Shown here: positions 8,052-16,667 of the stretch, piece after piece
Numbering within the stretch: the first letter of the stretch is position 1
Layout of the letters: each line of letters opens with the position of its first letter
NCBI RefSeq assembly: GCF_944324995.1
Contig: NZ_CALUYL010000022.1
Location: 1-58,983 of the forward strand
Direction of reading: 5' to 3'
Length of the DNA stretch: 58,983 nt
Source of the DNA: an uncultured Mailhella sp.
Lineage (GTDB): Bacteria; Desulfobacterota; Desulfovibrionia; Desulfovibrionales; Desulfovibrionaceae
Notes under the pieces: model-generated
Seen by the model: only the letters and a program-made list of their open reading frames with translations
The model's database searches: none
What the model was told of the DNA's origin: nothing
Made by a program: the position numbers and the translations under genes

Positions 8052-8918
8052 ATGACGGGCAAGAAAAATATCATTGTCGTAGCCGATGGGAATGATATCA
8101 ATCAACTGTGTCTGTTCGATAACTTTGTCAAAAGTAAATATCTTCCCTACGTACAAAAATATAAGCGCAGCTGGAAGACGGACGAACGTTATCTGAACAG
8201 GCATATACTGCCGTATCTTGGTGACTGTCTTTTAACGGAAATATCTGAAGAAAAACTCGGCGCATGGCTCTCTGCTCTGGAAAATAACGGACTGTCCTCC
8301 AGTTCACGCTATCGTATGTTCTGGCTGACGAAGTATATTCTGAACTTTGCCGTGCGTACGGGAGCACTCAACAATGGAGATGCGTTCCGAAATATGGTCG
8401 TGCGCAGAAATGAGCCGCAAAAATCGCACAGAATGCTTACACGCGAAGAGACATTGAAGTTGATTCGTCTGCTTGAAGAATATGCCGATCGTCCCAGCGC
8501 GCAGGCCATTCATCTGCTGCTGCTTACCGGAGCCGGCAAGTCGGAAATTCTCCACGCCCGCTGGCAGGATGTGCATCTGCGACGCGCCGTTCTTGCTGCG
8601 AGAACGGTCTATACCGGCCGGAGCAGACTCATTCCGTTGAGTCCGGAAGCGGTCAGACTCATTCGTCGCCTTCCTAGGCGCAAAGACGTGCCGTGGCTCT
8701 TTGCGTCGTCGTCCGGAAAGCCTCTCACGTCTGTTTTTTACACCTGGAATCTCCTGCGAACAAAACTGGGGAAACCGGAACTGCGCATTCAGGATCTGCG
8801 ACATGTTTTTGCAACGTTTGCTTTTATGAATACTCAGAAGAAAGAAATTTTGTCTATTATCGGATGTTATCAACGTAAATATATAAACGGTATATGTAAT
8901 AATATGCTTATAGAATAA
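8052..8918 (+). CDS. Tyrosine recombinase-like protein lacking catalytic residues
   Basis: Protein of 288 residues. Residues 22-110 look like the SAM-like core-binding domain of phage-type integrases; residues 125-270 are the catalytic fold. The first catalytic Arg is replaced by Gly162 (TGAGKSEIL for the usual TGxRxSEIL), the HxxR box reads Q247-D-L-R250-H251, and the LGH box reads IIGC (Cys272). After residue 272 the sequence no longer matches the family, so the nucleophilic tyrosine is not identifiable. It is therefore probably unable to recombine DNA, but could still bind it. It is preceded by the paired inverted sites at 7891-8033. It may be the relic of the island integrase or a protein kept for DNA binding. 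No neighbouring gene is co-transcribed with it. Confidence 0.8.
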   Translation: MTGKKNIIVVADGNDINQLCLFDNFVKSKYLPYVQKYKRSWKTDERYLNRHILPYLGDCLLTEISEEKLGAWLSALENNGLSSSSRYRMFWLTKYILNFAVRTGALNNGDAFRNMVVRRNEPQKSHRMLTREETLKLIRLLEEYADRPSAQAIHLLLLTGAGKSEILHARWQDVHLRRAVLAARTVYTGRSRLIPLSPEAVRLIRRLPRRKDVPWLFASSSGKPLTSVFYTWNLLRTKLGKPELRIQDLRHVFATFAFMNTQKKEILSIIGCYQRKYINGICNNMLIE

Positions 8919-9020
8919 AATTGATGTTAATAATTAATTTATAATAAAATATTATGAATAATATAAATAAGTTTCTTATTTTTATAATGGTGCTGTGATG
9001 TCGCTATCATTTCTATAAAG

Positions 9021-9026
9021 TATAAT
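9021..9026 (+). promoter_or_regulatory. Putative -10 element of the polysaccharide operon
   Basis: TATAAT lies 24 bases before the first operon start codon, and GGAGAA at 9041-9046 serves as ribosome-binding site. I see no good -35 element at the right distance, so activation by another factor or a different start is possible. Confidence 0.35.
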
Positions 9027-9049
9027 GGTACATATCGTCAGGAGAAGAT

Positions 9050-9799
9050 ATGCTGAATATTGTACTTCCTATGGCTGGCAGAGGTAGCAGGTTCTCAAAG
9101 GCAGGGTATACCATTCCTAAGCCTTTTATTCCTATTCATGGAGTTCCCATGATTAAGGTAGTGATAGATAATCTTACTCCACGATGCGAGCATCGATTCA
9201 TCTTCATTTGCCAGAAAAAGTATCTGGAGACATATGATGTTGAACGAAGACTCCGTTCTTACACAAGGAATCCAGTAATCATTGCTATCGATGGTATTAC
9301 AGAGGGGCAGGTATGTACGGCTCTTTGTGCGCGATCCTTTTTTAATAACGATGATCCCCTGATGAGTGCCAATACCGATCAGTACATTGATATCGATATC
9401 AATGAATATCTTGATGCCATGTTTTCTCGAAATCTCGATGGTATGATTATGACCATGAAATCAACAGATCCGAAATGGTCATATGCACGTACCGATGCGC
9501 AGGGACTGGTCGTGGAAACTGCTGAAAAGAAGGTTATCTCTGAAGATGCTACAGTAGGCATATTCAACTTCGCTCATGGATCAGACTTAGTCCGTTCTGC
9601 AGAAAAAATGATTGCAGATAATATTCGTATTAATGGAGAATTTTATACTTGTCCATGTTATAATTATCTTATCAAAGAAGGGAAACGTATAGGTATATAT
9701 CCTATAGGCAAAGAATATTCCGGTATGTACGGACTTGGAATTCCTGAAGACCTGGAATTTTTTATTTCGCACCCCATCTCGCAGAAGGTCATAAGATGA
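9050..9799 (+). CDS. Sugar or polyol nucleotidyltransferase
   Basis: Protein of 249 residues with the nucleotidyltransferase Rossmann-like fold. The N terminus carries the nucleotide-binding loop GRGSRF (residues 10-15) and the IPKPF lysine (K24). An acidic metal-binding motif is in SANTDQYIDID. Enzymes of this type join a sugar, polyol or related phosphate to CTP, UTP or GTP; the product here cannot be named. It is the first gene of a nine-gene plus-strand operon; its stop overlaps the next start by ATGA. Together with the HAD hydrolase and the diesterase-like gene downstream it probably makes an activated precursor for surface polysaccharide. Confidence 0.8.
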   Translation: MLNIVLPMAGRGSRFSKAGYTIPKPFIPIHGVPMIKVVIDNLTPRCEHRFIFICQKKYLETYDVERRLRSYTRNPVIIAIDGITEGQVCTALCARSFFNNDDPLMSANTDQYIDIDINEYLDAMFSRNLDGMIMTMKSTDPKWSYARTDAQGLVVETAEKKVISEDATVGIFNFAHGSDLVRSAEKMIADNIRINGEFYTCPCYNYLIKEGKRIGIYPIGKEYSGMYGLGIPEDLEFFISHPISQKVIR

Positions 9800-10416
9800 A
9801 GATACTTTCTCATCGCGGTTGGTGGAAGACTCTTACAGAAAGAAATAAGGCAACGGCTTTTCAACGATCTTTTGCCGCTGGATTCGGCACGGAAACAGAT
9901 GTTCGAGACATTCGCGGTACGCTTGTTGTTTCTCACGACATGCCCTCTGGGGATGAGTTGCTCTTCGAGGATGTTTTGAAAATCATGGATGGGCGCAATC
10001 TTCCTCTGGCCATCAATATCAAGGCCGACGGTCTGGTCGAGCCGCTTCTGGAGATGCTGAACAGATATCGGCACACATGCTATTTTACCTTCGATATGTC
10101 GATTCCTGATCTTGTTGTTCAGACGGACTATGGAGCGAATGTCTTCACAGGACTAAGCGATATCATGCCTACCCCTGTACTTTTTGATCAGTGTCGTGGC
10201 ATATGGCTGGACGCTTTTTTTTCCGAATGGTACGGAGCGGAGCTCATCGATAGTCTGCTGGATGACGGCAAGCAGATATGTATCGTTTCTCCCGACTTGC
10301 ATAAAAGAACTCCATTTGCACACTGGGAAGTCATACGCTCATGTCGAGGATTTCAAGACAGTCGACTTATGCTCTGCACTGATATGCCTGATAAGGCCAA
10401 GGAGTTCTTTGCATGA
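9796..10416 (+). CDS. Glycerophosphodiester phosphodiesterase-like protein
   Basis: Protein of 206 residues. The N terminus has the family's HRG motif (H6-R7-G8), an E-x-D pair in ETDVRD and a His-Asp in VVSHDMP, the spacing expected for a GDPD TIM barrel. It is shorter than usual GDPD enzymes and has no signal peptide, so it acts in the cytoplasm. Placed between a nucleotidyltransferase and a phosphatase in a polysaccharide operon, it more likely works on an intermediate of a nucleotide- or phosphate-linked building block than on lipid breakdown products; this is inference. Start and stop overlap both neighbours by four bases, indicating coupled translation. Confidence 0.7.
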   Translation: MKILSHRGWWKTLTERNKATAFQRSFAAGFGTETDVRDIRGTLVVSHDMPSGDELLFEDVLKIMDGRNLPLAINIKADGLVEPLLEMLNRYRHTCYFTFDMSIPDLVVQTDYGANVFTGLSDIMPTPVLFDQCRGIWLDAFFSEWYGAELIDSLLDDGKQICIVSPDLHKRTPFAHWEVIRSCRGFQDSRLMLCTDMPDKAKEFFA

Positions 10417-11045
10417 AAGTAAAGGCTGTGCTTTTTGATATGGACGGCGTCCTTATTGAGGCGAAAGAGTGGCACTATGAGGCTCTTAATCAGGCGCTTG
10501 GAATTTTTGGATATGAAATAAACAGATTTGAGCATCTCACAAGCTATGATGGTCTGCCTACAAGTGTAAAGCTTAATAAACTTACGGTTGAGAAAGGATT
10601 GCCGGAGGCTTTGCATGGCTTCATCAACGAAATGAAACAACAATATACCATTGGGCTTATCCACAGATTCTGTAAACCCCGCTTCAATCATGAATATGCA
10701 CTCTCCAGACTGAAAGCCGAAGGCTACAAGCTGGCGGTCGGTTCCAATTCCATCCGACAGACAGTACATCTCATGATGGAAAAGGCGAAGCTGATTCAGT
10801 ATTTCAACCTGATTCTCAGCAATCAGGACGTCAGACACCCTAAGCCCTCGCCTGAAATCTACTTGACTGCCATGGAGCGACTGGGAGTACGCCCCGAAGA
10901 GTGCGTTATTGTTGAAGACAATGAGAACGGCATCAGAGCGGCGATAGCTTCCGGCGGACATGTGCTTTCCGTCAAAACCGTCGATGACGTTACGTATGAG
11001 AATATCATAGCAAGAATATACGAAGTGGAGGATGGAGTGTCATGA
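10413..11045 (+). CDS. HAD-superfamily phosphatase
   Basis: Protein of 210 residues. All HAD motifs are visible: DMDGV with nucleophile Asp9 and Asp11, the serine motif in AVGSNS, the lysine in HPKPSPEIY and the acidic pair in VEDNENG. A helical cap lies between motifs 1 and 2, as in beta-phosphoglucomutase-like phosphatases. Probably dephosphorylates or isomerises a small sugar or polyol phosphate that feeds the two nucleotidyltransferase-like proteins in the operon. Translationally coupled on both sides (four-base overlaps). Confidence 0.85.
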   Translation: MKVKAVLFDMDGVLIEAKEWHYEALNQALGIFGYEINRFEHLTSYDGLPTSVKLNKLTVEKGLPEALHGFINEMKQQYTIGLIHRFCKPRFNHEYALSRLKAEGYKLAVGSNSIRQTVHLMMEKAKLIQYFNLILSNQDVRHPKPSPEIYLTAMERLGVRPEECVIVEDNENGIRAAIASGGHVLSVKTVDDVTYENIIARIYEVEDGVS

Positions 11046-11776
11046 ATATAGTGTTTCTCATGGGAGGCAAAAATGATTCCCAGTCAAGCGGAGATTACCC
11101 TATTTATATGGCGGAAGTTCATAATCACCTGATTCTGGAAAATCAAATAAATTACGTTCAGGGCATATCTCCAGAACGTATCATTTTTTGTGTAAAAAAG
11201 CATGATATAGAACAGTATCATGTGGATTTTATTGCCAGAGCGCTGACAGATAACGCTGTTATCGTGCCTATCTGCGGTCAGACGAAAGGTGCCATTTGCT
11301 CAGCTTTGCTTGCCTGTTCCTATATCGACAACAACGAGGAACTTATTCTCTGCTCCGTTGATGACTGCGTTGATCAACCTCTGCGAGAGATTTTACAGAG
11401 TTTTCGTGAACAGAAGTGTGATGCCGGTATCGTGACGTTTCGCTCCGTCCATCCACGCTACTCCTTTGTAAAAATAGATGACAACGGAACAGTTTGTGAA
11501 TTTTCAGAAAAAAAACCAATCAGTAAAAATGCTTTGGCAAGTATATATTATTTTTCTAAAGGCAGTGATTTTGTAGATTGTGCTAAAAATGTCATACGTA
11601 AGGATAATACTATTAATGAAAAATTTTATATTAGCCAAACGCTAAATGAAATGATTTTGAAACAAAAAAAAATAACTGTCCATTCTATTGATAATCAGTT
11701 TTTTCATCCTATGAAAACAGAAATGCAACTTGCAAGCTACCTAAAAAGACTGGAAAATTCATTGGAGAGCGTATAA
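11042..11776 (+). CDS. Degenerate nucleotidyltransferase-like protein
   Basis: Protein of 244 residues with the same overall plan as the product of 9050-9799: ICCxGQTKGAICSALLA-like middle segment, SVDDCVDQPL in place of the acidic motif, and the sequence FVKIDDNGTVCEFSEKKPIS matching the product-binding strand. However, the nucleotide-binding loop is lost (LMGGKNDSQSSGDYPIYM instead of GxGSRF...PKP). It may be a non-catalytic partner of the first enzyme or use a different donor. Codon use turns AT-rich in its second half. The start codon of the next gene begins on the last base of its stop codon. Confidence 0.65.
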   Translation: MNIVFLMGGKNDSQSSGDYPIYMAEVHNHLILENQINYVQGISPERIIFCVKKHDIEQYHVDFIARALTDNAVIVPICGQTKGAICSALLACSYIDNNEELILCSVDDCVDQPLREILQSFREQKCDAGIVTFRSVHPRYSFVKIDDNGTVCEFSEKKPISKNALASIYYFSKGSDFVDCAKNVIRKDNTINEKFYISQTLNEMILKQKKITVHSIDNQFFHPMKTEMQLASYLKRLENSLESV

Positions 11777-12810
11777 TGGTACAGCGTCCTCTGGATAAAG
11801 ATATCTCCGTCGTTATCCAAGGAGCACTTTCCTCCCATACGCCGGAGGTCTTGCGTTCCGTCCGACGTTTTCTGCCAGGATCTGAGCTTATTCTTTCCAC
11901 TTGGAAGGGGACTGATGTTGGTGGACTGGATGCTGATATCGTTATTTTAAATGATGATCCCGGCGGATGCGTATGCACTCGAAGCGGGGTAGTGCAGAAT
12001 CTGAATCGGCAGCTGGTATCCACCCGTGAAGGCATACTGAGAGCGTCTCGGAAATTCGTGCTCAAGCTTCGATCGGACACAAGCCTCACCGGTACGGCTT
12101 TTCTGGACTTCTGGACGCGCTTTCCTCAACGAGAAAAAGCTTTTGCACTGTTTTCCAAACGTCTGCTCATCTGTTCTTTCTATACGCGTCCGCCTTTTTG
12201 GAGAAAGCAGGCTTATCTCTACCACCCTTCCGACTGGACAAGCTTCGGTCTGAAGGAAGACATGCTCCTTCTTTGGGATGTTCCTCCGGTTCAGGAACCT
12301 GAATTTTCACAATATTTTCGTAAAAAATATCCGAATGAAAACTGGACGAAGTTTTTTCCCGAGCAATATTTCCTCATAGCCTGCATGGCAAAGCTCGGTG
12401 TTTCTTCCGGCGTACAGAGTCAGAGAGATTATAGTAAAGATCTGGCTCGGATCTCTCAACATATTCTTTTAAATAACTTTGTTATTCTTGATTACGGAAA
12501 ACAATTTACTATTTTCTGTGCAAAATATCCTTCAATATACAGTGATTCAAAAGTACAGTCATATCGTCATTTTCTTCTTTTTTATAAAAAATATTGTGAC
12601 TGTTTTTATCCTGTTTCAAGAAAACTTGTATGGCGTGAGCTGCTTGGAATAGAAGATTCACTTGATAATATAAAGTTTCATGTTTTTCGTATTAGAAAAC
12701 ATAAAAATAAAATATTTGAAGTGATAGGGCAATCACTGGGAATATTATATTATATTATGATTATTTTATTCCGCGCTGTGTTCTTTTTATACAGACTTAT
12801 TATTTTTTGA
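11776..12810 (+). CDS. WavE-family lipopolysaccharide synthesis protein
   Basis: Protein of 344 residues. The start VVIQGALSSHTPEVLRSVR, the SELILSTWKG strand, the NLNRQLVSTREGI segment and KFVLKLRSDT are characteristic of the WavE family, glycosyltransferase-like proteins of lipopolysaccharide core or O-antigen loci. A hydrophobic C-terminal stretch (about residues 318-344) suggests membrane attachment at the inner leaflet. The C-terminal third is markedly AT-rich. A second WavE-like protein is encoded at 15617-16648. The transferred sugar is unknown. Confidence 0.8.
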   Translation: MVQRPLDKDISVVIQGALSSHTPEVLRSVRRFLPGSELILSTWKGTDVGGLDADIVILNDDPGGCVCTRSGVVQNLNRQLVSTREGILRASRKFVLKLRSDTSLTGTAFLDFWTRFPQREKAFALFSKRLLICSFYTRPPFWRKQAYLYHPSDWTSFGLKEDMLLLWDVPPVQEPEFSQYFRKKYPNENWTKFFPEQYFLIACMAKLGVSSGVQSQRDYSKDLARISQHILLNNFVILDYGKQFTIFCAKYPSIYSDSKVQSYRHFLLFYKKYCDCFYPVSRKLVWRELLGIEDSLDNIKFHVFRIRKHKNKIFEVIGQSLGILYYIMIILFRAVFFLYRLIIF

Positions 12811-12820
12811 ATGGAGTGTT

Positions 12821-13147
12821 ATGAAACTTGCGAAACTCAATGAAATGACAAAGGGCTGGTTTATCGGTGACTTTTATCCCAGTCTGCTGAGAACACAAGA
12901 CGTCGAGGTTGCCGTTAAAACTTACCGGAAGGGAGACTATGAAGAAGCTCATTTTCATAAGGTCGCAACTGAATATACCGTTATAATATCTGGCAGAGTA
13001 AAAATGAACGGCAAGGAATACACTAAAAATGATATTATTATTATAGAACCTTGTGAATCTACAGACTTTGAATGCCTTGAAAACGATACTGTAAGCGTTG
13101 TGGTGAAAATTCCAGGATCGCCCAACGATAAATATGTTCTCAAGTAA
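12821..13147 (+). CDS. Small cupin-fold protein
   Basis: Protein of 108 residues with a single cupin barrel: the first motif includes EEAHFHKVATEYTVIISG, the second ends in ECLENDTVSVVVKIPG. The HxH and Glu could bind a metal. Single-domain cupins in polysaccharide operons can be sugar isomerases, epimerases or binding proteins; the sequence does not decide. The start follows GGAG by five bases and the gene is ten bases after the WavE-like gene. Confidence 0.75.
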   Translation: MKLAKLNEMTKGWFIGDFYPSLLRTQDVEVAVKTYRKGDYEEAHFHKVATEYTVIISGRVKMNGKEYTKNDIIIIEPCESTDFECLENDTVSVVVKIPGSPNDKYVLK

Positions 13148-13158
13148 GAGGAGCATAT

Positions 13159-15624
13159 ATGCACAAGCGAATACTTCTCTGTCTGAACAGAGACCAGAGC
13201 AAAGCTTTTGACTATTCCGTTGCTCCCGAGGATGCCATGCTGATGCTTGGTGGAAACAGCGGAAACAACGTATTTCAATACACGCTTCAGAATTTGCTCC
13301 GGGGCGAAGACTGCCAAGTAGATGTAGATACGGATTTTTTTGTGGATTTTTCCGCCTTTCGGGCAAGAGCAGACGCCATTAACGCTGAATATGATGCCTT
13401 GGTTTTTTCTCCGGCCAATGTATTTGCTAAATATGCTGTTAATGCCGGACTCATATTTTGGCGCGACAACATAGAAAAGCTGCGCATCCCGGTATATGCC
13501 ATAGGGGCCGGAGCCCAGTCCGACGCCTCATTTTCCCTCTCCTTTGTTGATGAAATTCGAGAGCAGGCTACAGCCTTCATCAGGAGTATTCTGAATACCG
13601 GAGGCACACTGGGGCTCAGGGGCTATTTCACTGAAAGCGTCGTGCGAGCGCTGGGCGTCCAGCCCGATGACTACACGGTCATCGGCTGTCCTTCTATCTT
13701 TCTCAAGGGCAGAGGCCTGCGCATAGAAAAGCCGAAGCTCGCCAGAGAGGAGCTCAGAGTCGCCGTGAACGGATTTCGAGCCTGGAATGATAGGGCGTTT
13801 CACCGGCATTTTGGGGAATACCCGGGTTCCTATTTCGTCTGTCAGGAAGAATTCTATCGCCTGCTGTACGCTCCTGATAAACTGACGTGGAAAGAGCTTC
13901 AATATCTGTCAGATCCCTCGGAACTCTGGCTCTCCATGTACAGACAAGACAGGATAGCCCTGTATGGCGACATCCCGGCATGGTTCGAGGATTTGAAGCG
14001 CAGAAAGATCAACTTTTCCTTCGGATGCAGAATTCATGGCAATATTCTCCCCATACTGGCCGGCATTCCGTCGTATCTGGATGCGTTGGATTCACGAGTC
14101 AGGGAGCTGGGGGAGTTCTTCTCCATACCTGCCAGGATCTTTGACCGTAATCCTGAAGACCTCTATGAGCTCTACGAGCAGGCTGACTACACGGCGTTCA
14201 ATGCCGGCTTTGCGGCCCGCTATGATAATTTCGCCGCATTCATGAACAACTGCGGACTTCCGTGTGCTCCGGTATCCAGTGAACCGTCTCACGGCGTCGT
14301 TCCTCGCATAAAGGACGACGATAAGGATATTATCGAGCTTGTCGCCTCCTCCGTCAGCTACAACCCTTCCGTATTCAGGAGAGACATGGACACCAGAGAC
14401 GTCGTCTTTGTGGCGCATGAATTCGGTCTGTATAAGGGTCATGGAGGAATAGCGTCATATTTATATAATATATGTAAATATTTAGTAAAAAATACGAATA
14501 TAAATGTTCATGTCATATCTCCGACTGTAGATGAAACATGTGATCTTTTGAAATTTAAAAATTTTTTTATGCATCATATAAGCGGAAATATTCTCGATTT
14601 GAGGGGAAAAGTTTTTTCCATCTGCGCAGATATACAGCCTCAATATATAGAATTTGCAGAATATGCCGCTCTTGGCATGAACTGTACCATGAATAAGGCA
14701 TCTGGTCAGGATACTTTTAAAAATACTCTGCTTGTCACGAACAATCATACGGCCTCACGGGAATGTTATGAATGGTCTTCAGGGATACCGTATGAATATG
14801 CATCGGCGAGTCTTATGCAGAATGTTGCCTGGGAAAAAATACAGATGGAAACAAGCGACGTATGTATTGCTCCTTCAAAATTTCTTGGAAAATATGTTAA
14901 AAAGCAATACCAGCTCAAAGACAAAGTTCTCTTTTTTATGAATCCATTTATGACAAAAATGAAAAATAAGAGCGAGCTCCAGAGTGAACTTGATGAAAAA
15001 TATGATTTATCTCATTATAATGATTCCTTTAATATAACTCTTGTGACGCGTTTTGAAGGACGCAAGAATCAAAAGCTTCTGGTAAAGGCGTTTTTGTCTC
15101 TTATACATGCATCGACAGAGAATATTCGACTTTTTCTTGCCGGCGGCAGCACATGTAATCCTCATACGGGCGAGGACTACAGAGAAGAGATATGGCGGTC
15201 TCTTCCCGAAGATTTCAAAGACAATGTCCTGATTTATGATTTTCTATCGCAGTCCCAGCAGGAACCGCTCATGGCCGTCACAGATCTTACGGTCATGCCG
15301 TCCGTATTTGAAAACCAACCCATGGCCATGATTGAAACCACCATGCGCGAAATTCCTGTCATTGCTTCCCGCTACAGCGGCTGTGCAGACTATCTGCTGC
15401 CTGAAATGCTTTTCGATCCCTTCGTGGAAGGCAGTCTGACCGAAGTCGTCGGCAATTTCATGCGCAAATCCGCTGAAGAGCGGGCAGCCGTAGCCTTGCT
15501 TCAGAAAAGACGGCTTTCCGCCATTATTTCTCCTGAAGTGTCCATTCTTCCCCGTTTTTCCCTCTCTCCTCGACGTACTCGCAGCGGTCTGAATCTCGAT
15601 TTGCAGGAGCTTTATCATGAATAA
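13159..15624 (+). CDS. Fused polysaccharide pyruvyltransferase and GT4 glycosyltransferase
   Basis: Protein of 821 residues with two enzyme halves. Residues 1-400 resemble polysaccharide pyruvyltransferases (CsaB/WcaK type): GGNSGNNVFQYTLQ near the start, YAIGAGAQ, a GTLGLRGYF motif, GCPSIFLKG, and the GCRIHGNILPILAG histidine motif. Residues 415-800 are a GT4 (GT-B fold) glycosyltransferase: GGIASYLYN start, FNITLVTRFEGRKNQ, and the donor-binding Glu motif in FENQPMAMIETTMREIP. The fusion suggests a sugar is transferred and a pyruvyl (or other) group added in one step. The DNA switches from moderate to low GC at about 14460, near the domain junction, so the fusion may be recent. Confidence 0.8.
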   Translation: MHKRILLCLNRDQSKAFDYSVAPEDAMLMLGGNSGNNVFQYTLQNLLRGEDCQVDVDTDFFVDFSAFRARADAINAEYDALVFSPANVFAKYAVNAGLIFWRDNIEKLRIPVYAIGAGAQSDASFSLSFVDEIREQATAFIRSILNTGGTLGLRGYFTESVVRALGVQPDDYTVIGCPSIFLKGRGLRIEKPKLAREELRVAVNGFRAWNDRAFHRHFGEYPGSYFVCQEEFYRLLYAPDKLTWKELQYLSDPSELWLSMYRQDRIALYGDIPAWFEDLKRRKINFSFGCRIHGNILPILAGIPSYLDALDSRVRELGEFFSIPARIFDRNPEDLYELYEQADYTAFNAGFAARYDNFAAFMNNCGLPCAPVSSEPSHGVVPRIKDDDKDIIELVASSVSYNPSVFRRDMDTRDVVFVAHEFGLYKGHGGIASYLYNICKYLVKNTNINVHVISPTVDETCDLLKFKNFFMHHISGNILDLRGKVFSICADIQPQYIEFAEYAALGMNCTMNKASGQDTFKNTLLVTNNHTASRECYEWSSGIPYEYASASLMQNVAWEKIQMETSDVCIAPSKFLGKYVKKQYQLKDKVLFFMNPFMTKMKNKSELQSELDEKYDLSHYNDSFNITLVTRFEGRKNQKLLVKAFLSLIHASTENIRLFLAGGSTCNPHTGEDYREEIWRSLPEDFKDNVLIYDFLSQSQQEPLMAVTDLTVMPSVFENQPMAMIETTMREIPVIASRYSGCADYLLPEMLFDPFVEGSLTEVVGNFMRKSAEERAAVALLQKRRLSAIISPEVSILPRFSLSPRRTRSGLNLDLQELYHE

Positions 15625-16648
15625 TGCGTTTTCGTTGCTGATTCATGGCCCTCTGGAAGGTCAGTGGATTGATGAGATCGTGCGTGAGATCAGACAATGC
15701 CATGTTTTCTTTCAAAGCATCATTGTTGTCGGTTATGCCGCGGAAGAGGAAACATACAGACAAATTCTTGAAAAATTGTTTCAAGATATTCCATTCAGAC
15801 TGGTCTGTGTGCCCGACCTCATCAATCCCGGATTCTTCAACATCAACCGGCAGATTCATATGGTGTCCGCAGGTCTTGCTGCTTGTCCGGAAGACAGTCT
15901 GGTCTTCAAGCTGCGCAACGATCAGTGCGTCGACTTCAATGAAGTCGCCAAACTGGCACCCATTGCATCAAGTGGAAAAATCATCACCACCAATTGCTTT
16001 ACAAGAAGAGACAGACTTTATCATCCCTCGGACATGTTCCTTTTTTCCTCGTGTGCGCTGTTGAAAAAGTATTATTCCTGTCCTCTGATGAAAAGGACGC
16101 ATCTGGGGCATCAACTGGATCTTCAACTGCAATTCAGGACAGCGCCCGAAAGTATGAAGAGTCTGCCTCTTGTTCCAGAATCCTATCTTTTTCGGGAATA
16201 TTTGAAAGCCCGCGGCTACTGTATAAAAGAAACTCCCGAGGATAGTCTTCATGCATTGCGGCAGTTCATGCATGTGGTGAATAGTTGGGATATCTCTTTT
16301 CGCTGGAATAAAAAAAGAACTCCCTTCTATCCCAGGGGCAGCCTCATACTTCCCTATACGTATAATATAAGGCCATTTGCAGGAGCTCCGAAGGAACACG
16401 CCTCATGCTTTGCCCGGCATGAGGTCAACGGAGGAAAACCGACCATAAAGGATATATTCTACATCAAAAAAAGCCATATGGTCTTTTCCCTCTCCCGTGA
16501 GGTCCGTTGCGCACATAAGCCCAGAGTCAAGTATGTGACCTATAAATTGATGATGGAGTTTTTGAAGGCAATGCCGTATTTTGTTTACAAAAAATACTGT
16601 GATAAACTGAAAAGAAAAATAGAAAAATATAAGAACTGCTTGGAATAA
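15617..16648 (+). CDS. Second WavE-family protein
   Basis: Protein of 343 residues. LLIHGPLEGQWIDEIVREIR, NINRQIHMVSAGL and SLVFKLRNDQ match the WavE pattern seen in 11776-12810, and RRDRLYHPSDMFLF matches its YLYHPSDWTSF segment. The two are diverged paralogues, so two different linkages are likely. Starts eight bases inside the end of the fused transferase gene. The C terminus is Lys-rich, consistent with peripheral membrane binding. Confidence 0.75.
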   Translation: MNNAFSLLIHGPLEGQWIDEIVREIRQCHVFFQSIIVVGYAAEEETYRQILEKLFQDIPFRLVCVPDLINPGFFNINRQIHMVSAGLAACPEDSLVFKLRNDQCVDFNEVAKLAPIASSGKIITTNCFTRRDRLYHPSDMFLFSSCALLKKYYSCPLMKRTHLGHQLDLQLQFRTAPESMKSLPLVPESYLFREYLKARGYCIKETPEDSLHALRQFMHVVNSWDISFRWNKKRTPFYPRGSLILPYTYNIRPFAGAPKEHASCFARHEVNGGKPTIKDIFYIKKSHMVFSLSREVRCAHKPRVKYVTYKLMMEFLKAMPYFVYKKYCDKLKRKIEKYKNCLE

Positions 16649-16667
16649 TTCTGTTATTGGAGGCATT

